Positions 1-11,215 of a DNA stretch of 64,000 nucleotides are shown here, piece by piece; position 1 is the first letter of the stretch, and each line of letters begins with the position of its first letter. The DNA is taken from assembly GCF_963678975.1 (NCBI RefSeq), contig NC_089275.1:15574220-15638219 (forward strand), in the 5' to 3' direction. The notes beneath the pieces are model-generated. The model was not told the origin of the DNA. It saw only the letters and a list, made by a program, of their open reading frames with translations, and made no database searches. This DNA is from Dysidea avara (taxonomy: Eukaryota; Porifera; Demospongiae; Dictyoceratida; Dysideidae). The position numbers and the translations under genes are program-made.

Positions 1-366
1 TGTGCACATTAGCTGGCTCAATGTCAATATGTTTGAAGAAATTTGTAAGTGTGGTAGCTCGGATGATCTCGTGGTACAGGTAGCTTCACATATTTGTCCA
101 TGTTAAACGTCACCACATATTCGAAAGACACTTCTCCTTTACGTTGATACTCTATTAGCTTCTTGTACATACCAAGTGGAGTGCAACAGACTGTTTAATT
201 ACTGCAAAAATTACATCTCTTTACCAGTTGGTAATCCTAGCACAAACAACTTGTCCGGTCCAGGGTTGAAGTTATTTATTCTTTCCTTCACGTAGGTAGC
301 AGCCCACTCGCTCACCTCATCATAGGTGTTTAAGATTACAAGGCTGTTTAGTAGCTCAGGACGACC
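1..366 (-). pseudogene. GNPDA: Glucosamine-6-phosphate deaminase-like fragment, broken, runs off the left edge
   Basis: Read on the minus strand, 366-225 encodes a stretch matching the N-terminal part of glucosamine-6-phosphate deaminase/isomerase (NagB/GNPDA), the enzyme converting GlcN6P to Fru6P and ammonia. It includes FNPGPDKLFVLGLPTG, close to the family's sugar-phosphate-binding loop. A GT donor lies at 224-223. After a 34-bp intron-like gap, 190-1 resumes with [10 protein letters not shown] and then [16 protein letters not shown]. The family's glycine after PT is lost at the junction. In the stretch before [13 protein letters not shown], residues are missing and the frame shifts, so the frame used upstream ends in TGA. 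I therefore call it a pseudogene or a badly decayed copy. The start is not visible; the exon may begin after a TAG acceptor at 368-367. The rest of the gene lies outside the window. Family identification rests on remembered motifs. Confidence 0.6.
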
Positions 367-2445
367 CTATAGTGATGAGGTCATCTTTTGCCTCCTACAT
401 GAGTTGTCATCACAATAATTCAACCAATTCACTGTAGCATCCTGATAAGAAATATATGTCACCGAATTTGGAAATTACCTTTATAGGTGTATTCTACACA
501 TTAGTTTTAAAACACAGCATTATAAGCTAAATTCCTACCAATTTGAAGGTGCATAGATACCTTGAATTACAAGAAAAGCTTAAGAAATATTTGAAAAGTG
601 TTTTTTGCTATTAATGGCACCATGATAGTTTCAAAAATTCCAGGTGCAAGCATAAGGGTGATTATCCAAAATTCAGTCACACTATAGCCTCAAGCTTGTT
701 ATTTAGTTTGGTCCCCTATACTGATGATCTGTGTACATACATAGGCACCCTGACAAGTAGTGCTCAACAACTGTATACAAGGTTTAGTGAAGTTTAACGT
801 TAAAGAAGTGTTACAGTTTGTTGCAAGACCTGGTATAGTCCCTACCTGAAAAGTGTCTGAATACTGAGAACATCATAGCTGCAGGTCGATGACACCTATG
901 CCTTATTCCCTACAACCTAAAAATATCCACATCATATCAAGTCACTGATGATTGTAGTATCGTACATGTGAAGTAGTATGGATGGTCAGGAAGAACTGGC
1001 CAGCCTTTAAATTTATACAAGTATAGTTACATACATAGGTATGTAACTCTCACCTTAACAACCTGCTGAGATTCTACTGACACATATCGTATAGGAAAGT
1101 TTCCATAGCAACCAATTATGGATCAATGTGTAAAGCAGAAGTTCCCACTCATGATCAGCTGATAGAGTGCTGCCTGTACAACAAACATGATCCAAATGGT
1201 TAGAATTGGAGTCACTTTTTATTTCACCTGTTCTACTGTAGTTATCACGAAAGTATCTGAAGAGTAGAGAGGAGTGGCTACAATGAAATTACACAAAATA
1301 ATAACACACCCTTATTGCATATATAGTAGCTGGTCTATAGTAGAGTACAGTAGCAAATTTTCAGACACACCTCGTTCACAATAACTATGATAGCTGCACG
1401 TTAAGAATTATTGTTCTCAGTATATGGATTGTTGGCAAAGTCTGATCAGCATAAGGACAATCAGTGTAATATTGTTACAATGTGGTTAGACTCTAAGAAA
1501 CCCACAATTAATTCAAATTTTGTACAAAACTATAAAATTAATTAGTGGCGAGTATATACAATAAACTGTAAACAGTCAAGGTTCGTATTTATATGCATTG
1601 TCTATGGTTTATGTTTACAATGGTTTATTTTAATACTTTATACAAGGTAGTTAATGAGTTTAATGCTGTGTATACATTTGCCATTGACTTGTGCAGTAAG
1701 CATGTGGTTTGCGTATTAATGTTGCATGGTACTTTCTTTAGCTCCTGGTTTTTAGAGGCAGCATTTTTCGAGTTTGACCACTCTATCTGAGGATAAAGCC
1801 ATCAGAGTACAAGATATAATTGTAATAGTGCCACCCCCTTGACTGTGATATGTATTTTGCAAGTCTGACTATTAGTTGCTTCTTCTGCTTGGTCTTTGTA
1901 GTGGAAAAGCAGTGCAGCAGCTTATAAACAGTGCAGTAACTAGTGGACATAGTAGCAGTACTAGTCTTACTAGCTACCTGTACATCACATTGACTTACCA
2001 GTCTACTCGAGTTTAATAGGATTCAGCTTCCTCGTCAGCAGTATTCAGTAACCCCAAAAGTTGGTAGAATCAATGGTTGACGTTCCATCTCACCAAAGGA
2101 ACAGCTGTCAAGTGTCCCTCAGTCATAATAACACTGATTCACCAGTTCACCAAAATACAGGACAAGCGCTTTAATTAGATCTGTATAAGAGTGTTAATCT
2201 ATGTGTTACGTCAGGTGGTGAGTCACCCGCAAATAGTGTGGTCACATAACACTACTCACGTGAGTGACATGGGATTGGGTGAACTTAGTCAATCCCTAAT
2301 ATAATCCCAGCGGGAAGCTACTATGGCGTGGGGGATTCCTGTCTAAAATTACGACGGTAGTTATATATCCGTTTACAATGACTTATACACGAACTTACTC
2401 GGCAATTCGCTGGGAGAATACTGAGTGTGATGCATTCAGCGCCTT
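367..2445. other. AT-rich stretch without a recognisable gene
   Basis: No open frame with family-like motifs, no clean exon pair and no tandem repeat. The last 250 bases (about 2200-2445) are less AT-rich and contain short ACGTGA-type motifs. They could be a promoter or a 5' flank, but nothing in sequence fixes a transcript. Confidence 0.4.
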
Positions 2446-2530
2446 GCCCAGACCGATTTTTTTCTTTTTGTGTGGGGGCGGAGAAATTTTTTCTCCGCCC
2501 CCACACAAAAAGAAAAAAAGCGGTCTGGGC
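2446..2530. repeat. 85-bp near-perfect hairpin
   Basis: The arms at about 2446-2486 and 2490-2530 are reverse complements with a single mismatch: GCCCAGACCG opens one side and CGGTCTGGGC closes the other. Inside lie T-rich and GTGTGGGGGCGGAGAAA tracts. Short open frames here are shadows of the palindrome. It could be a small fold-back element or a structured-RNA hairpin. No target duplication is evident. Confidence 0.8.
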
Positions 2531-2859
2531 ACGAGACTACGCCTTCATGTCCATTCCGAGGCATACATTCAGCAACAACTCGCAGCCGATTCGCCTCCAC
2601 TTGTTACGCACACAGACTAGTTATAGCACCAATCCACCGCTTCAGGAAGAACCATTAAGATGGTAGCCTCGACTTTGTCACTATCCCCGGTTCTTATTTT
2701 CACGTGAAACATCACGCAAACTATCACGTGAGTCCTTGAGGGAAATTTGAACGGTTTTAACGAGTTTTCTCTTAGCAAGTCACTTTTAGTAGCGCTTCTA
2801 AACACTGAACTTGAAGCTTTTGCTACTGATTTAGCTAGCTAATCTGATACTGAAGCTGT

Positions 2860-4870
2860 TATTATGCATGCATGCATGCAGTGTCTCCTATGTAATATAA
2901 TGGCCAATCTTCAGCAACTGTATGTTCTCCATTCACCATAATTTTGTACAGAAGTACTAAAACAATTGCTTCTCCAAGTTTCATATTATTTCCTCAACAA
3001 ATTGTAGCCACATAGACTGCAGTAGCTACAACTGTTTCAGATTTACAATTAGGTTGAAACTCTTTGTCAACTGTAACCTACTGCTATAATCATTTTCAAT
3101 ACAAACACAAATCCTTGTTGTATGCAATTCCAGTTAGCTAACAATTATTAATACCCATGCTCACTGGATTACCTTACTCACACTGAAAGAATTGCCAACA
3201 AATACTGAATTTTCTGAAAGTACATTAATAGCAAAATTAAAATAGATCTAAAGTTTAGTTTCATGACACTTTGACATCATAATTTTGGTACCTAATCACT
3301 GAAATGTAGCAACAAATCAACTACAAGAGTTGTACTGAACTATCAACTCAATGTTTGGTGATATGTACAACTGTATGATGATTTCTGTCCTACTGTGGAA
3401 CATTTAGGATATCATTTTCCTTTCGTACACGGTATTCTTGAAGGTGACTTAATTAGATAAATAAATGATGTAGAAAATTATATCTTCTAAGTTGGAATTA
3501 TTTATTAACTACTAAAGTAAACCCCCAATCAAGGAATAGTTAAGAAAAATTAAACAAAGTGGAAGGAAAGCAGCTAAGGAAGGTTCTAAGGCCCAAATAT
3601 TATGCATCTCCCACTCCAAAATTGTCACTTACAACTATAGCTAACTTATACTTAGCATAGGCAACAGTTACCTAAATTCTGCAAACTTTTATCAAAGTGA
3701 CACACAGCTACAATGTAGGATGAGTCTTAAAAAGCAAGTTTGCAAACATTTATCATGATATCATGATAAGGCCACATAAACTTAATTATTAGTTCTCATC
3801 CCCTCTTACATCGCTGTTTTTCTTACCTCATCAATCACAAATTTCTCTATCACTGGTGGCTGAGTGCAGCCATCCAGCACTTTTAAAAGTTGGTATCTTG
3901 CTAGTCTTAAATTAAGAGCAGTCTAAGAAAATGCATTCCGACCCATTTTAGCTACAGTAGTTAGTGCTGAAAAATAAAATAAAAATCCACCCTCCCACAC
4001 TGACATTTTGAATACAGGAGGATGAGAAACTCATGAGTCCTATATGTAATCTGCAGTTACCTTTGAGAGTTGAGAGAAATAATTCATTCTGTCAATGTTC
4101 CAGAACTTGTTGGTCAATCATCCAGTCTAGTTATTATCATAGCAATAGTGTTAGTATGTCAATTGGTAGGAAGTAAGGAAGAGGTTAGTTCTGAATGACC
4201 AATAGTAGTGTAGAAAGAACCTGAAGGCTTGCATAGGTGATTATCTTGTTAGTAACAAAGCTGTATAGTCTTAACTTAACCTAAACAATTCGGCACCTAT
4301 GTTATAACAGTACACATACTAATGATGGTACATGAATGGTCCATATAGTTTTAAGTGATAAGCTTACAGGTATTTTACTGTATTTATATGTGACCGAATT
4401 TTGGAAAATCACCCATATGGGTGCATGTGAATTTTCATGTTTAGTGCATTACTATTACAAGCAGAGGAGAGTTATAAATATATTTCTAGAGTTTTCTAGT
4501 AATTTAAAGTATTGAGACCATCAACAAGTAGATTTGCACTATAAAACTTGTTATTTGGTCATTAAATGTTTTAAGTGTCAAATGCGCCCATATGGGTGAT
4601 TTTCCAAAATTCGGTCACATATCATAATGGATTATCTCATTACAAACAACTGATTGGTAGAATTCCATGTAAAATAAGTAATTATGACACCAGATGATGC
4701 TGATGTGCACATTTGCTTTAGCAATCCTAACAATATTAGCCAAAATATAGCTAAGGGATTTTAAGAGCTTTTATGGGTATTTCCAAGTTGAGTAGTTCTA
4801 GTCTTGCAACAATAAAGCTGGACATACATATGTGGTACTATGTGAGACATCCTGGCTAGCCAGTGAGTAC
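2860..4870. repeat. Segmental duplication block, copy L1
   Basis: Stretches here recur in 20865-23290 (partly inverted) and 33860-35250. For example, the text around 3350-3430 recurs near 34810-34880. The 4050-4870 part recurs in reverse complement at about 22690-23290. The copies differ by many substitutions and by insertion of the 4389-4619 MITE only here. A candidate minus-strand exon (3896-3827) with a good GTAAG donor reads open here, while the equivalent stretch near 22130-22210 has several stops. No complete gene is visible. Confidence 0.6.
4389..4619. mobile_element. MITE with TGTGACCGAATTTTGG termini (231 bp)
   Basis: Begins TGTGACCGAATTTTGGAA and ends with its reverse complement. 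The inverted repeats run about 35 bp, including the CCCATATGGG stretch. TA lies on both sides (4387-4388, 4620-4621), as expected for Tc1/mariner-type elements. The paralogous block near 22915-22935 lacks the element, showing it is a discrete insertion. No coding capacity. Confidence 0.8.
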
Positions 4871-4876
4871 ACAATA

Positions 4877-5127
4877 TGTGACCGGGCCTGCAATAATAGG
4901 GCATGTGGGCACATGATTTTTGCCTACTTTTTTACACTTTCATCAATCATAACTTTTTGTACCATTATACTATGACTTTGAAATTTTCAGCTCTTAGTAC
5001 GCATTTAATTGGTATCATGGTGCAAGTTACAGAATTGAAATATACTTTTCCAGTACTGAGATATGACCTGTAGAGTGATGGAGTGTAGTTTGTGCCCACA
5101 TGCCCTGTTTTCGCAGGCCCGGTCACA
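4877..5127. mobile_element. MITE with TGTGACCGGGCCTGC termini (251 bp), copy 1
   Basis: Terminal inverted repeats TGTGACCGGGCCTGC ... GCAGGCCCGGTCACA, extended inward by a GGGCATGTGGGCACA stretch. Flanked by TA on both sides. A second copy of identical length is at 39287-39537. Non-autonomous, probably mobilised by a Tc1/mariner-like transposase encoded elsewhere. Confidence 0.85.
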
Positions 5128-5400
5128 TATTCCTTCATCATGTTTTCTAAACAAGCTACAATTGAGTGAACATATCATTATATTCTTTGTAACTAACAAG
5201 ATGGTTAATGTTTGGTGATGTGTACAATTTCTGTCCTACTATTTGGAATAAAGAATTTCCACAGAGTTTGATCAAGTTTTATGTTGGTTGACTATCTGTT
5301 GTAAACATTGCATGAGGATGTCATTTCGCTTCCCTACACAAAGTTGCACAGTGACATCACATAAAAATTACTGACATCAAGGAAACTACAGAGTATTAAT

Positions 5401-5721
5401 ATCTAATCCAAAACAGCCAAGCTGTAAAAAAAGTGTGCGGCCCTCAGAAAGGCTATGGTGAAAAAAGATGTGAAATCCAAGGTGGCGGCCAAGAAATGGC
5501 TGTGATGGTAGGTTAATGGTAAAAATTTTAATAATGACAATTCGGGTAAATTTTGTGAAGCGGCACAAAAATTCACCTGAATTGTCGTTATTAAAATTTT
5601 TACCATTAACCTACCATCACAGCCATTTCTTGGCCGCCACCTTGGATTTCACATCTTTTTTCACCATAGCCTTTCTGAGGGCCACACACTTTTTTTACAG
5701 CTTGGCTGTTTTGGATTAGAT
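5401..5721. repeat. Fold-back element copy 1 (about 160-bp arms)
   Basis: Starts ATCTAATCCAAAACAGCC and ends with the reverse complement of that text. The two arms are nearly identical inverted copies joined at a short centre near 5560. Related copies are at 16429-16752 and 30869-31187, with a partial one at 51020-51230. Each arm holds an ACAGC-CAA-GCTGT mini-hairpin about 11 bp from its outer end. The same tail follows on the right in all three full copies, so it is probably one end of a larger composite repeat. No protein is encoded; open frames are arm shadows. Confidence 0.85.
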
Positions 5722-5989
5722 TTCATTTCTTTTTGTATTTGTATACCCCAAAGCCGGCCTATGGCCAGCTTTGGGACTTTTTAAACCTATGTTTCTTTTC
5801 TTTACTACAGGAAGAAGTAAAGATGAAGTAGATATACTTTAAATATTTTATCAGTAAATGTACAAATTATATATATAATACATATGTGACCGGATTTGTA
5901 AAAAGGGGCCTTCCACACACATCCAATTTGCCAACTTTGACAATTGATAGCTTCAGATTGGAAAGAGCTATTGCCTTGAAATTTGGGCA
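5722..5989. repeat. Composite-repeat tail and truncated MITE end
   Basis: The tail shares text with 16753-16964 and 31188-31460, including a CCCAAAGCCGGCC...GGCTTTGGG hairpin followed by T residues and a pyrimidine-rich 'ctttactacag' stretch. From 5885 the sequence becomes the left end of a TGTGACCGGATTTGTAAAA element related to the MITEs at 24047 and 25085. Its right end is missing, and the minisatellite starts directly after. Confidence 0.6.
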
Positions 5990-6700
5990 GTGGTGATTTC
6001 TTTGCAGCTGAACTCTCCACATGATGGTTTCTTTGTAGCTGAACTCTCTACAAGGCAATTTCTTCTAGCTGATCTCTCTACAGGGAGATTTGTTTGTAGC
6101 TGAACTATCTACAAGGTAACTTCTTCTAGCTGATCTCTCTACAGGGTGATTTGTTCGTAGCTGAATTCTGTACAGGTGATTTGTTTGCAGCTGAGCTCTT
6201 TACAAAATGGTTTCTTTGTAGCTGAACTCTCTACAAAGTAACTTCTTCTAACTGATCTTTCTACAGGGTGATTTGTTTGTAGCTGAACTATCTACAATGT
6301 AATTTCTTCTAGCTGATCTCTCTACAGGGTGATTTGTTTGTAGCTGAATTCTGTACAGGTGATTTGTTTGCAGCTGAGCTCTTTACAGAATGGTTTCTTT
6401 GTAGCTGAACTCTCTACAAAGTAACTTCTTCTAACTGATCTTTCTACAGGGTGATTTGTTTGTAGCTGAACTATCTACAAGGTAATTTCTTCTAGCTGAT
6501 CTCTCTACAGGGTGATTTGTTTGTAGCTGAATTCTGTACAGGTGATTTGTTTGCAGCTGAGCTCTTTACAGAATGGTTTCTTTGTAGCTGAACTCTCTAA
6601 AAGGTAACTTCTTCTAACTGATCTTTCTACAGGGCAATTTGTTTGTGGCAGAATTTTATACAGGGTGATTACTTTGCAGCTGAACTCTCTACATGGTGGT
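5990..6700. repeat. About 31-bp minisatellite array 1, left part
   Basis: Tandem variants of a unit built around AGCTGATCTCTCTACAGGG followed by TGATTTGTTTGT, alternating with AGCTGAACTCTCTACAAGG forms. The array continues after the hAT insertion at 9242. It belongs to the composite repeat also seen at 16965-19890. Non-coding. Confidence 0.9.
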
Positions 6701-9241
6701 TAGGGATGCGTCGATTTCGCCAGCAAAATTATTGGAATAATAGGAATACAAGAGCAACAAGCAAAATGCTGGCAAAATCGAGCAAAATAGGAGCAAAATC
6801 GAGCAAAATAGGCGCAAAATAAGCAAAATTTGTTAATCTCAGATCTGTTTCAGACAGTGTGAATGTAACTGCATAACTAACACAAGTAACAACTTACCAT
6901 AGCTACGTTTAACACTCGTACGTTAAATGAGTATGGCTCTAGCTGAACTTTGACCCGAAGGCGAACCCACAATACATGTTAGCGAATAATCACGTGTGAA
7001 ATAGTGTCTACAATGGATGTGATAGAACGCATTGACTACAGTTCAAGTGCTGAAAGCGATGTTAGTGAAGTAGATGACAGTCTTAGCATTGTTAGTAATG
7101 ATGATGACCGTGAATCGTCTCGCGAGTCAGATGTTACAACAACTTCGACTAGTACAACTTCGAGGACTCGTTCTACCGGAAGTGCCAGCAACTCAACGAC
7201 GCCAACGTCTAGTGGAGTGTCCTTGCTTAGTGTGCTAAAGGCACCAAGTGCATCTGACTTCTCTCGTAAGAGAAAAATTGCCAAAAATCCACCAGCTGGC
7301 AGGAAGAGAGCATTACATTCGAATTCGCAGAGCAACCCAAAAACGATCAAGCCCCAGCAAAGAGTAACCGAATATTCCAAGGAACCCTTTACTGTAGCTA
7401 CTGGAAAGCTTTTTTGCCAAGGATGCCGGGAAGAGTTACCCCTCAAAAAGAGCAGTATTGAGTATCACTTAAAGTCTACTAAACATGCTAATGGAAAGAA
7501 AAAGCTGCAACAAAGGAATGTTAAAGACTCAGACATTGCACAATCTCTGCAAAGGTATAATGCAGAAGCTCATGGGCGAGGTGAGACTCTTCCGGAACAA
7601 CAGCAGGTTTTCCGAGTCAAAGTGGTCAAAACATTTCTTCAAGCGGGTGTACCACTAAGTAAGGTTGACCAGTTTCGTAGTCTTTTTGAGGAGACAGGCT
7701 ATCGCCTTACAGATCGCAGATTTATGTTTGACCTTATTCCTTTTATTTTAGAAGAAGAAAAGGCACGTATTAAGCAATCACTCCAGGGTCAGTTCTTGAG
7801 TGTCATTTTTGATGGTACCTCTCATAGTGGAGAGGCATTAGCAGTCTTAGTGCGCTTTGTAAATGATTCTTTTGAAATTCAACAGCAGCTTCTAGCCATC
7901 CAACTGCTTTCAAAATCTCTCACTGGGGAAGAAATTGCACACGAATTGGTACAAGTGCTTTCAGTGTTCTACAGCATTTCTTCCAGCCATCTTATTGCTG
8001 CTATGCGAGATAGAGCATCTGTTAACAGTGTAGCAATGAGGACATTGAAGATTGTTTACCCTAATGTAATAGATATTGGATGCTTCAGCCATGCTTTTGA
8101 TCGTGTTGGAGAGCACTTCAAAGTACCAACCCTGACTGAGTTTATTGGTAATTGGCTAGCACTTTTTTCACATAGCATTAAAGCCAAATTTCTATGGAAA
8201 CAACAAACAGGAAAGGCAATGGCATCGTATAGTGCTACCAGGTGGTGGAGCAAATGGGAAATTTTTAAGCAAATAATGCTCCAGTTTGGTGATATCGAAC
8301 CATTCCTAAGTGAAAATACAGACTTAGGCCCTGCATCTCGTCCAAAGTTACTAGCTATTTTAACTGACCGTGAAAAGCTTGAACACTTAAAGCTTGAGCT
8401 TGCTGCTGTTATTGATTGGGGGGAGGTGTTTGTTAAGGCTACATATAACCTTGAAGGAGATGGGCCACTGAGTTTCACAGCTTATGAAATAGTACAGACT
8501 GTTGTTGCAGCAGTCAGGGCAGCTCATACTCCAAACACTGAAGCTGTTATTCGCAGTATCACTACTCAATCAACTGCACAGCAGAGGCATCGCAGCTATG
8601 CTCGAAGCTGTATGCAACCAGCTCTAGATTACTTTCAAGAACTGCTAGATTCTTCCTTAAAGGAGCAAATTTTAGTTTTTAAGGCTGTGAGAGTTTTCAA
8701 TCCGCACAAGATAGTAATGCTTAAGCCAGATGTTTCTCATGTAAATGCATTGCAGGTTGTTCCCTTCTTTAAGGATGACGAGCTTGAAAATTTGAAGGCT
8801 GAACTTCCTTCTTATGTAGCTAAGGCGGATGGTATTAGTGATGAACTTGCTGCTCTGGAATGGTGGAAGCTCAATGCAACTGATTTGCCTTTATGGTCAA
8901 ATGCTGTAAAGAAGGTCTTGACCATACAGCCCTCCTCGGCTGCTGCAGAAAGGGTGTTCTCACTATTGAATTCAGGATTTGGTGACCTACAAGGAAATTC
9001 TTTAAAGGATTATATGGAGGCATCAATCATGCTAAGATACAATCACTAATATCTAAACACCATAGTGTATGTAAACAGTGCTTATTGATTATTACATGTA
9101 ATTATTATTATTACATTGTACACCAACTATGGAGCAAAATAGATTGTTGACAAGCAAAATATTGAGCAAAATAGGTAGGTAAAAAAAGAATTGCTGGAAA
9201 GAAAAATAGGTGAGAAAAAAAGCAAAATAGACTCATCCCTA
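6701..9241 (+). mobile_element. hAT-superfamily DNA transposon, apparently complete
   Basis: The element is 2541 bp long. It opens TAGGGATGCGTC and closes GACTCATCCCTA, 11 of 12 positions inverted-complementary, with weaker matching further in. It is bounded by a perfect 8-bp target duplication ATGGTGGT (6693-6700 and 9242-9249), the size characteristic of hAT elements. Several AGCAAAATAG-like motifs sit near both ends (about 6760-6835 and 9130-9230), all in the same orientation; they are plausible transposase-binding sites. It carries one long gene (7004-9049) and lies inside a minisatellite array, so it entered after array formation. Confidence 0.93.
7004..9049 (+). CDS. hAT transposase, single exon, 681 aa
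   Basis: Cut-and-paste transposase of the surrounding element, expected to act in the nucleus on the element ends. Residues 1-75 are acidic and Ser/Thr-rich. A BED-like zinc finger follows (C138, C141, H155, H161). The RNase-H-type catalytic core shows D270 in VIFDGTS and D336 in MRDRASVN, then the family C-x2-H at C360/H363 and the conserved TRWW around 412-415. The C-terminal hAT dimerisation region includes WWKLNATDLPLW and SSAAAERVFSLLNSG (about 645-660). The third acidic catalytic residue is probably one of the glutamates near 614-619, which I cannot fix. The frame is uninterrupted and length is ordinary for the family. The first ATG is used because the acidic leader is open from there; M4 is an alternative. 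An intact frame, matching ends and clean target duplication suggest recent activity. Confidence 0.92.
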   Translation: MSTMDVIERIDYSSSAESDVSEVDDSLSIVSNDDDRESSRESDVTTTSTSTTSRTRSTGSASNSTTPTSSGVSLLSVLKAPSASDFSRKRKIAKNPPAGRKRALHSNSQSNPKTIKPQQRVTEYSKEPFTVATGKLFCQGCREELPLKKSSIEYHLKSTKHANGKKKLQQRNVKDSDIAQSLQRYNAEAHGRGETLPEQQQVFRVKVVKTFLQAGVPLSKVDQFRSLFEETGYRLTDRRFMFDLIPFILEEEKARIKQSLQGQFLSVIFDGTSHSGEALAVLVRFVNDSFEIQQQLLAIQLLSKSLTGEEIAHELVQVLSVFYSISSSHLIAAMRDRASVNSVAMRTLKIVYPNVIDIGCFSHAFDRVGEHFKVPTLTEFIGNWLALFSHSIKAKFLWKQQTGKAMASYSATRWWSKWEIFKQIMLQFGDIEPFLSENTDLGPASRPKLLAILTDREKLEHLKLELAAVIDWGEVFVKATYNLEGDGPLSFTAYEIVQTVVAAVRAAHTPNTEAVIRSITTQSTAQQRHRSYARSCMQPALDYFQELLDSSLKEQILVFKAVRVFNPHKIVMLKPDVSHVNALQVVPFFKDDELENLKAELPSYVAKADGISDELAALEWWKLNATDLPLWSNAVKKVLTIQPSSAAAERVFSLLNSGFGDLQGNSLKDYMEASIMLRYNH

Positions 9242-11215
9242 ATGGTGGTTTCTTTGTAGCTGAACTCTCTACAAAGTAATTTCTTCTAGCTGATCTCTCT
9301 ACAGGGTGATTTGTTTGTAGCTGAATTCTGTACAGGTGATTTGTTTGCAGCTGAGCTCTTTACAGAATAGTTTCTTTGTAGCTGAACTCTCTACAAGGTA
9401 ACTTTTCTAGCTGATGTCTCTACAAGGTGGCTAGTTTGTAGCTGAACTCTCTACATGGTGGTTTCTTTGTAACTGAACTTTCTACAAGGTGACTTCTTCT
9501 AGCTGATTTTTCAATAGGGTGATTTGTTTGTAGCTTCACTCTCTACAAGGTAACTTCTTCTAGCTGATCTCTCTACAGGGAGATTTGTTTGTAGCTGAAC
9601 TCTCTACAGGTGATTTGTTTGAAGCTGCACTTTCTAAATGATGGTTTCTTTGTAGCTGAACTCTCTACAAGTTAACTTCTTCTAGCTGATCTCTCTACAG
9701 GGTGATTTGTTTGTAGCTGAATTCTGTACAGGTGATTTGTTTGCAGCTGAGCTCTTTACAGAATGGTTTCTTTGTAGCTGAACTCTCTACAAGGTAACTT
9801 TTCTAGCTGATGTCTCTACAAGGTGGCTAGTTTGTAGCTGAACTCTCTACATGGTGGTTTCTTTGTAACTGAACTTTCTACAAGGTGACTTCTTCTAGCT
9901 GATTTTTCAATAGGGTGATTTGTTTGTAGCTTCACTCTCTACAAGGTAACTTCTTCTAGCTGATCTCTCTACAGGGAGATTTGTTTGTAGCTGAACTCTC
10001 TACAGGTGATTTGTTTGAAGCTGAACTTTCTAAATGATGGTTTCTTTGTAGCTGAACTCTCTACAAGTTAACTTCTTCTAGCTGATCTCTCTACAGGGTG
10101 ATTTGTTTGCAGCTGAGCTCTTTACAGAATGGTTTCTTTGTAACTGAACTTTCTACAAGGTGACTTCTACAAGCTGATTTTTCAATAGGGTGATTTGTTT
10201 GTAGCTTCACTCTCTACAAGGTAACTTCTTCTAGCTGATCTCTCTACAGGGTGATTTGTTTGTAGCTGAATTCTGTACAGGTGATTTGTTTGCAGCTGAG
10301 CTCTTTACAGAATGGTTTCTTTGTAGCTGAACTCTCTAAAAGGTAACTTCTTCTAACTGATCTTTCTACAGGGCAATTTGTTTGTGGCAGAATTTTCTAC
10401 AGGGTGATTTCTTTGCAGCTGAACTCTCTACATGGTGGTTTCTTTGTAGCTGAACTCTCTACAAAGTAACTTCTTCTAGCTGATCTCTCTACAGGGTGAT
10501 TTGTTTGTAGCTGAACGATCTACAAGGTAACTTCTTCTAGCTGATCTCTCTACAGGGTGGTTTCTTTGTAGCTGAACTCTCTAAAAGGTAACTTCATCTA
10601 ACTGATCTTTCTACAGGGCAATTTGTTTGTGGCTGTATTTTCTACAGGGTGATTTGTTTGCAGCTGAACTCTCTACATGGTGGTTTCTTTGTAGCTGAAC
10701 TCTCTACAAAGTAATTTCTTCTAGTTGATCTCTCTACAGGGTGATTTGTTTGTAGCTGAATTCTGTACAGGTGATTTGTTTGCAGCTGAGCTCCTTACAG
10801 AATGGTTTCTATGTATCTGAACTTTTTACAAGGTAACTTCTTCTAGCTGATGTCTCTACAGGGTCACTAGTTTGTAAATGAATTCTCTACATGGTGGTTT
10901 CTTTGTAACTGAACTCTCTACGAGGTAACTTCTTCTAGCTGATCTTTCTATAGGGTGACTTGTTTGTAAACGAATTCTCTACATGGTGGTTTCTTTGTAT
11001 CTGAACTCTCTACATTGTGGTTTCTTTGTAGCTGAACTCTACAAGGTGATTTCTTCTAGCTGAATTATCTCTTTCTATAGTTGTATGAATTCCCTACAAG
11101 GTAACTTCTTCTAGCTGATCTCTCTACAGGGTGAATTGTTTGTGGCTGATCTCTCTACAGGTTGGCTTGTTTGTAGCTGATCTCTATACAGGTTACTTGT
11201 TTCTAGCTGATCTCT
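9242..11215. repeat. About 31-bp minisatellite array 1, right part
   Basis: Continuation of the array at 5990, interrupted by the hAT element. It contains a higher-order duplication of roughly 390 bp: the run beginning near 9366 is repeated from about 9754 with the same order of variant units. Units degenerate towards the right end. No gene. Confidence 0.9.

Noticed and set aside
3827-3896. Definite host exon in block L1
   Set aside because: The donor is good but the acceptor is weak and the L2 copy has several stops; kept only as a remark in the block entry.
5386-5719. Matching 67-codon frames on both strands
   Set aside because: They are the two arms of one fold-back read in opposite directions.
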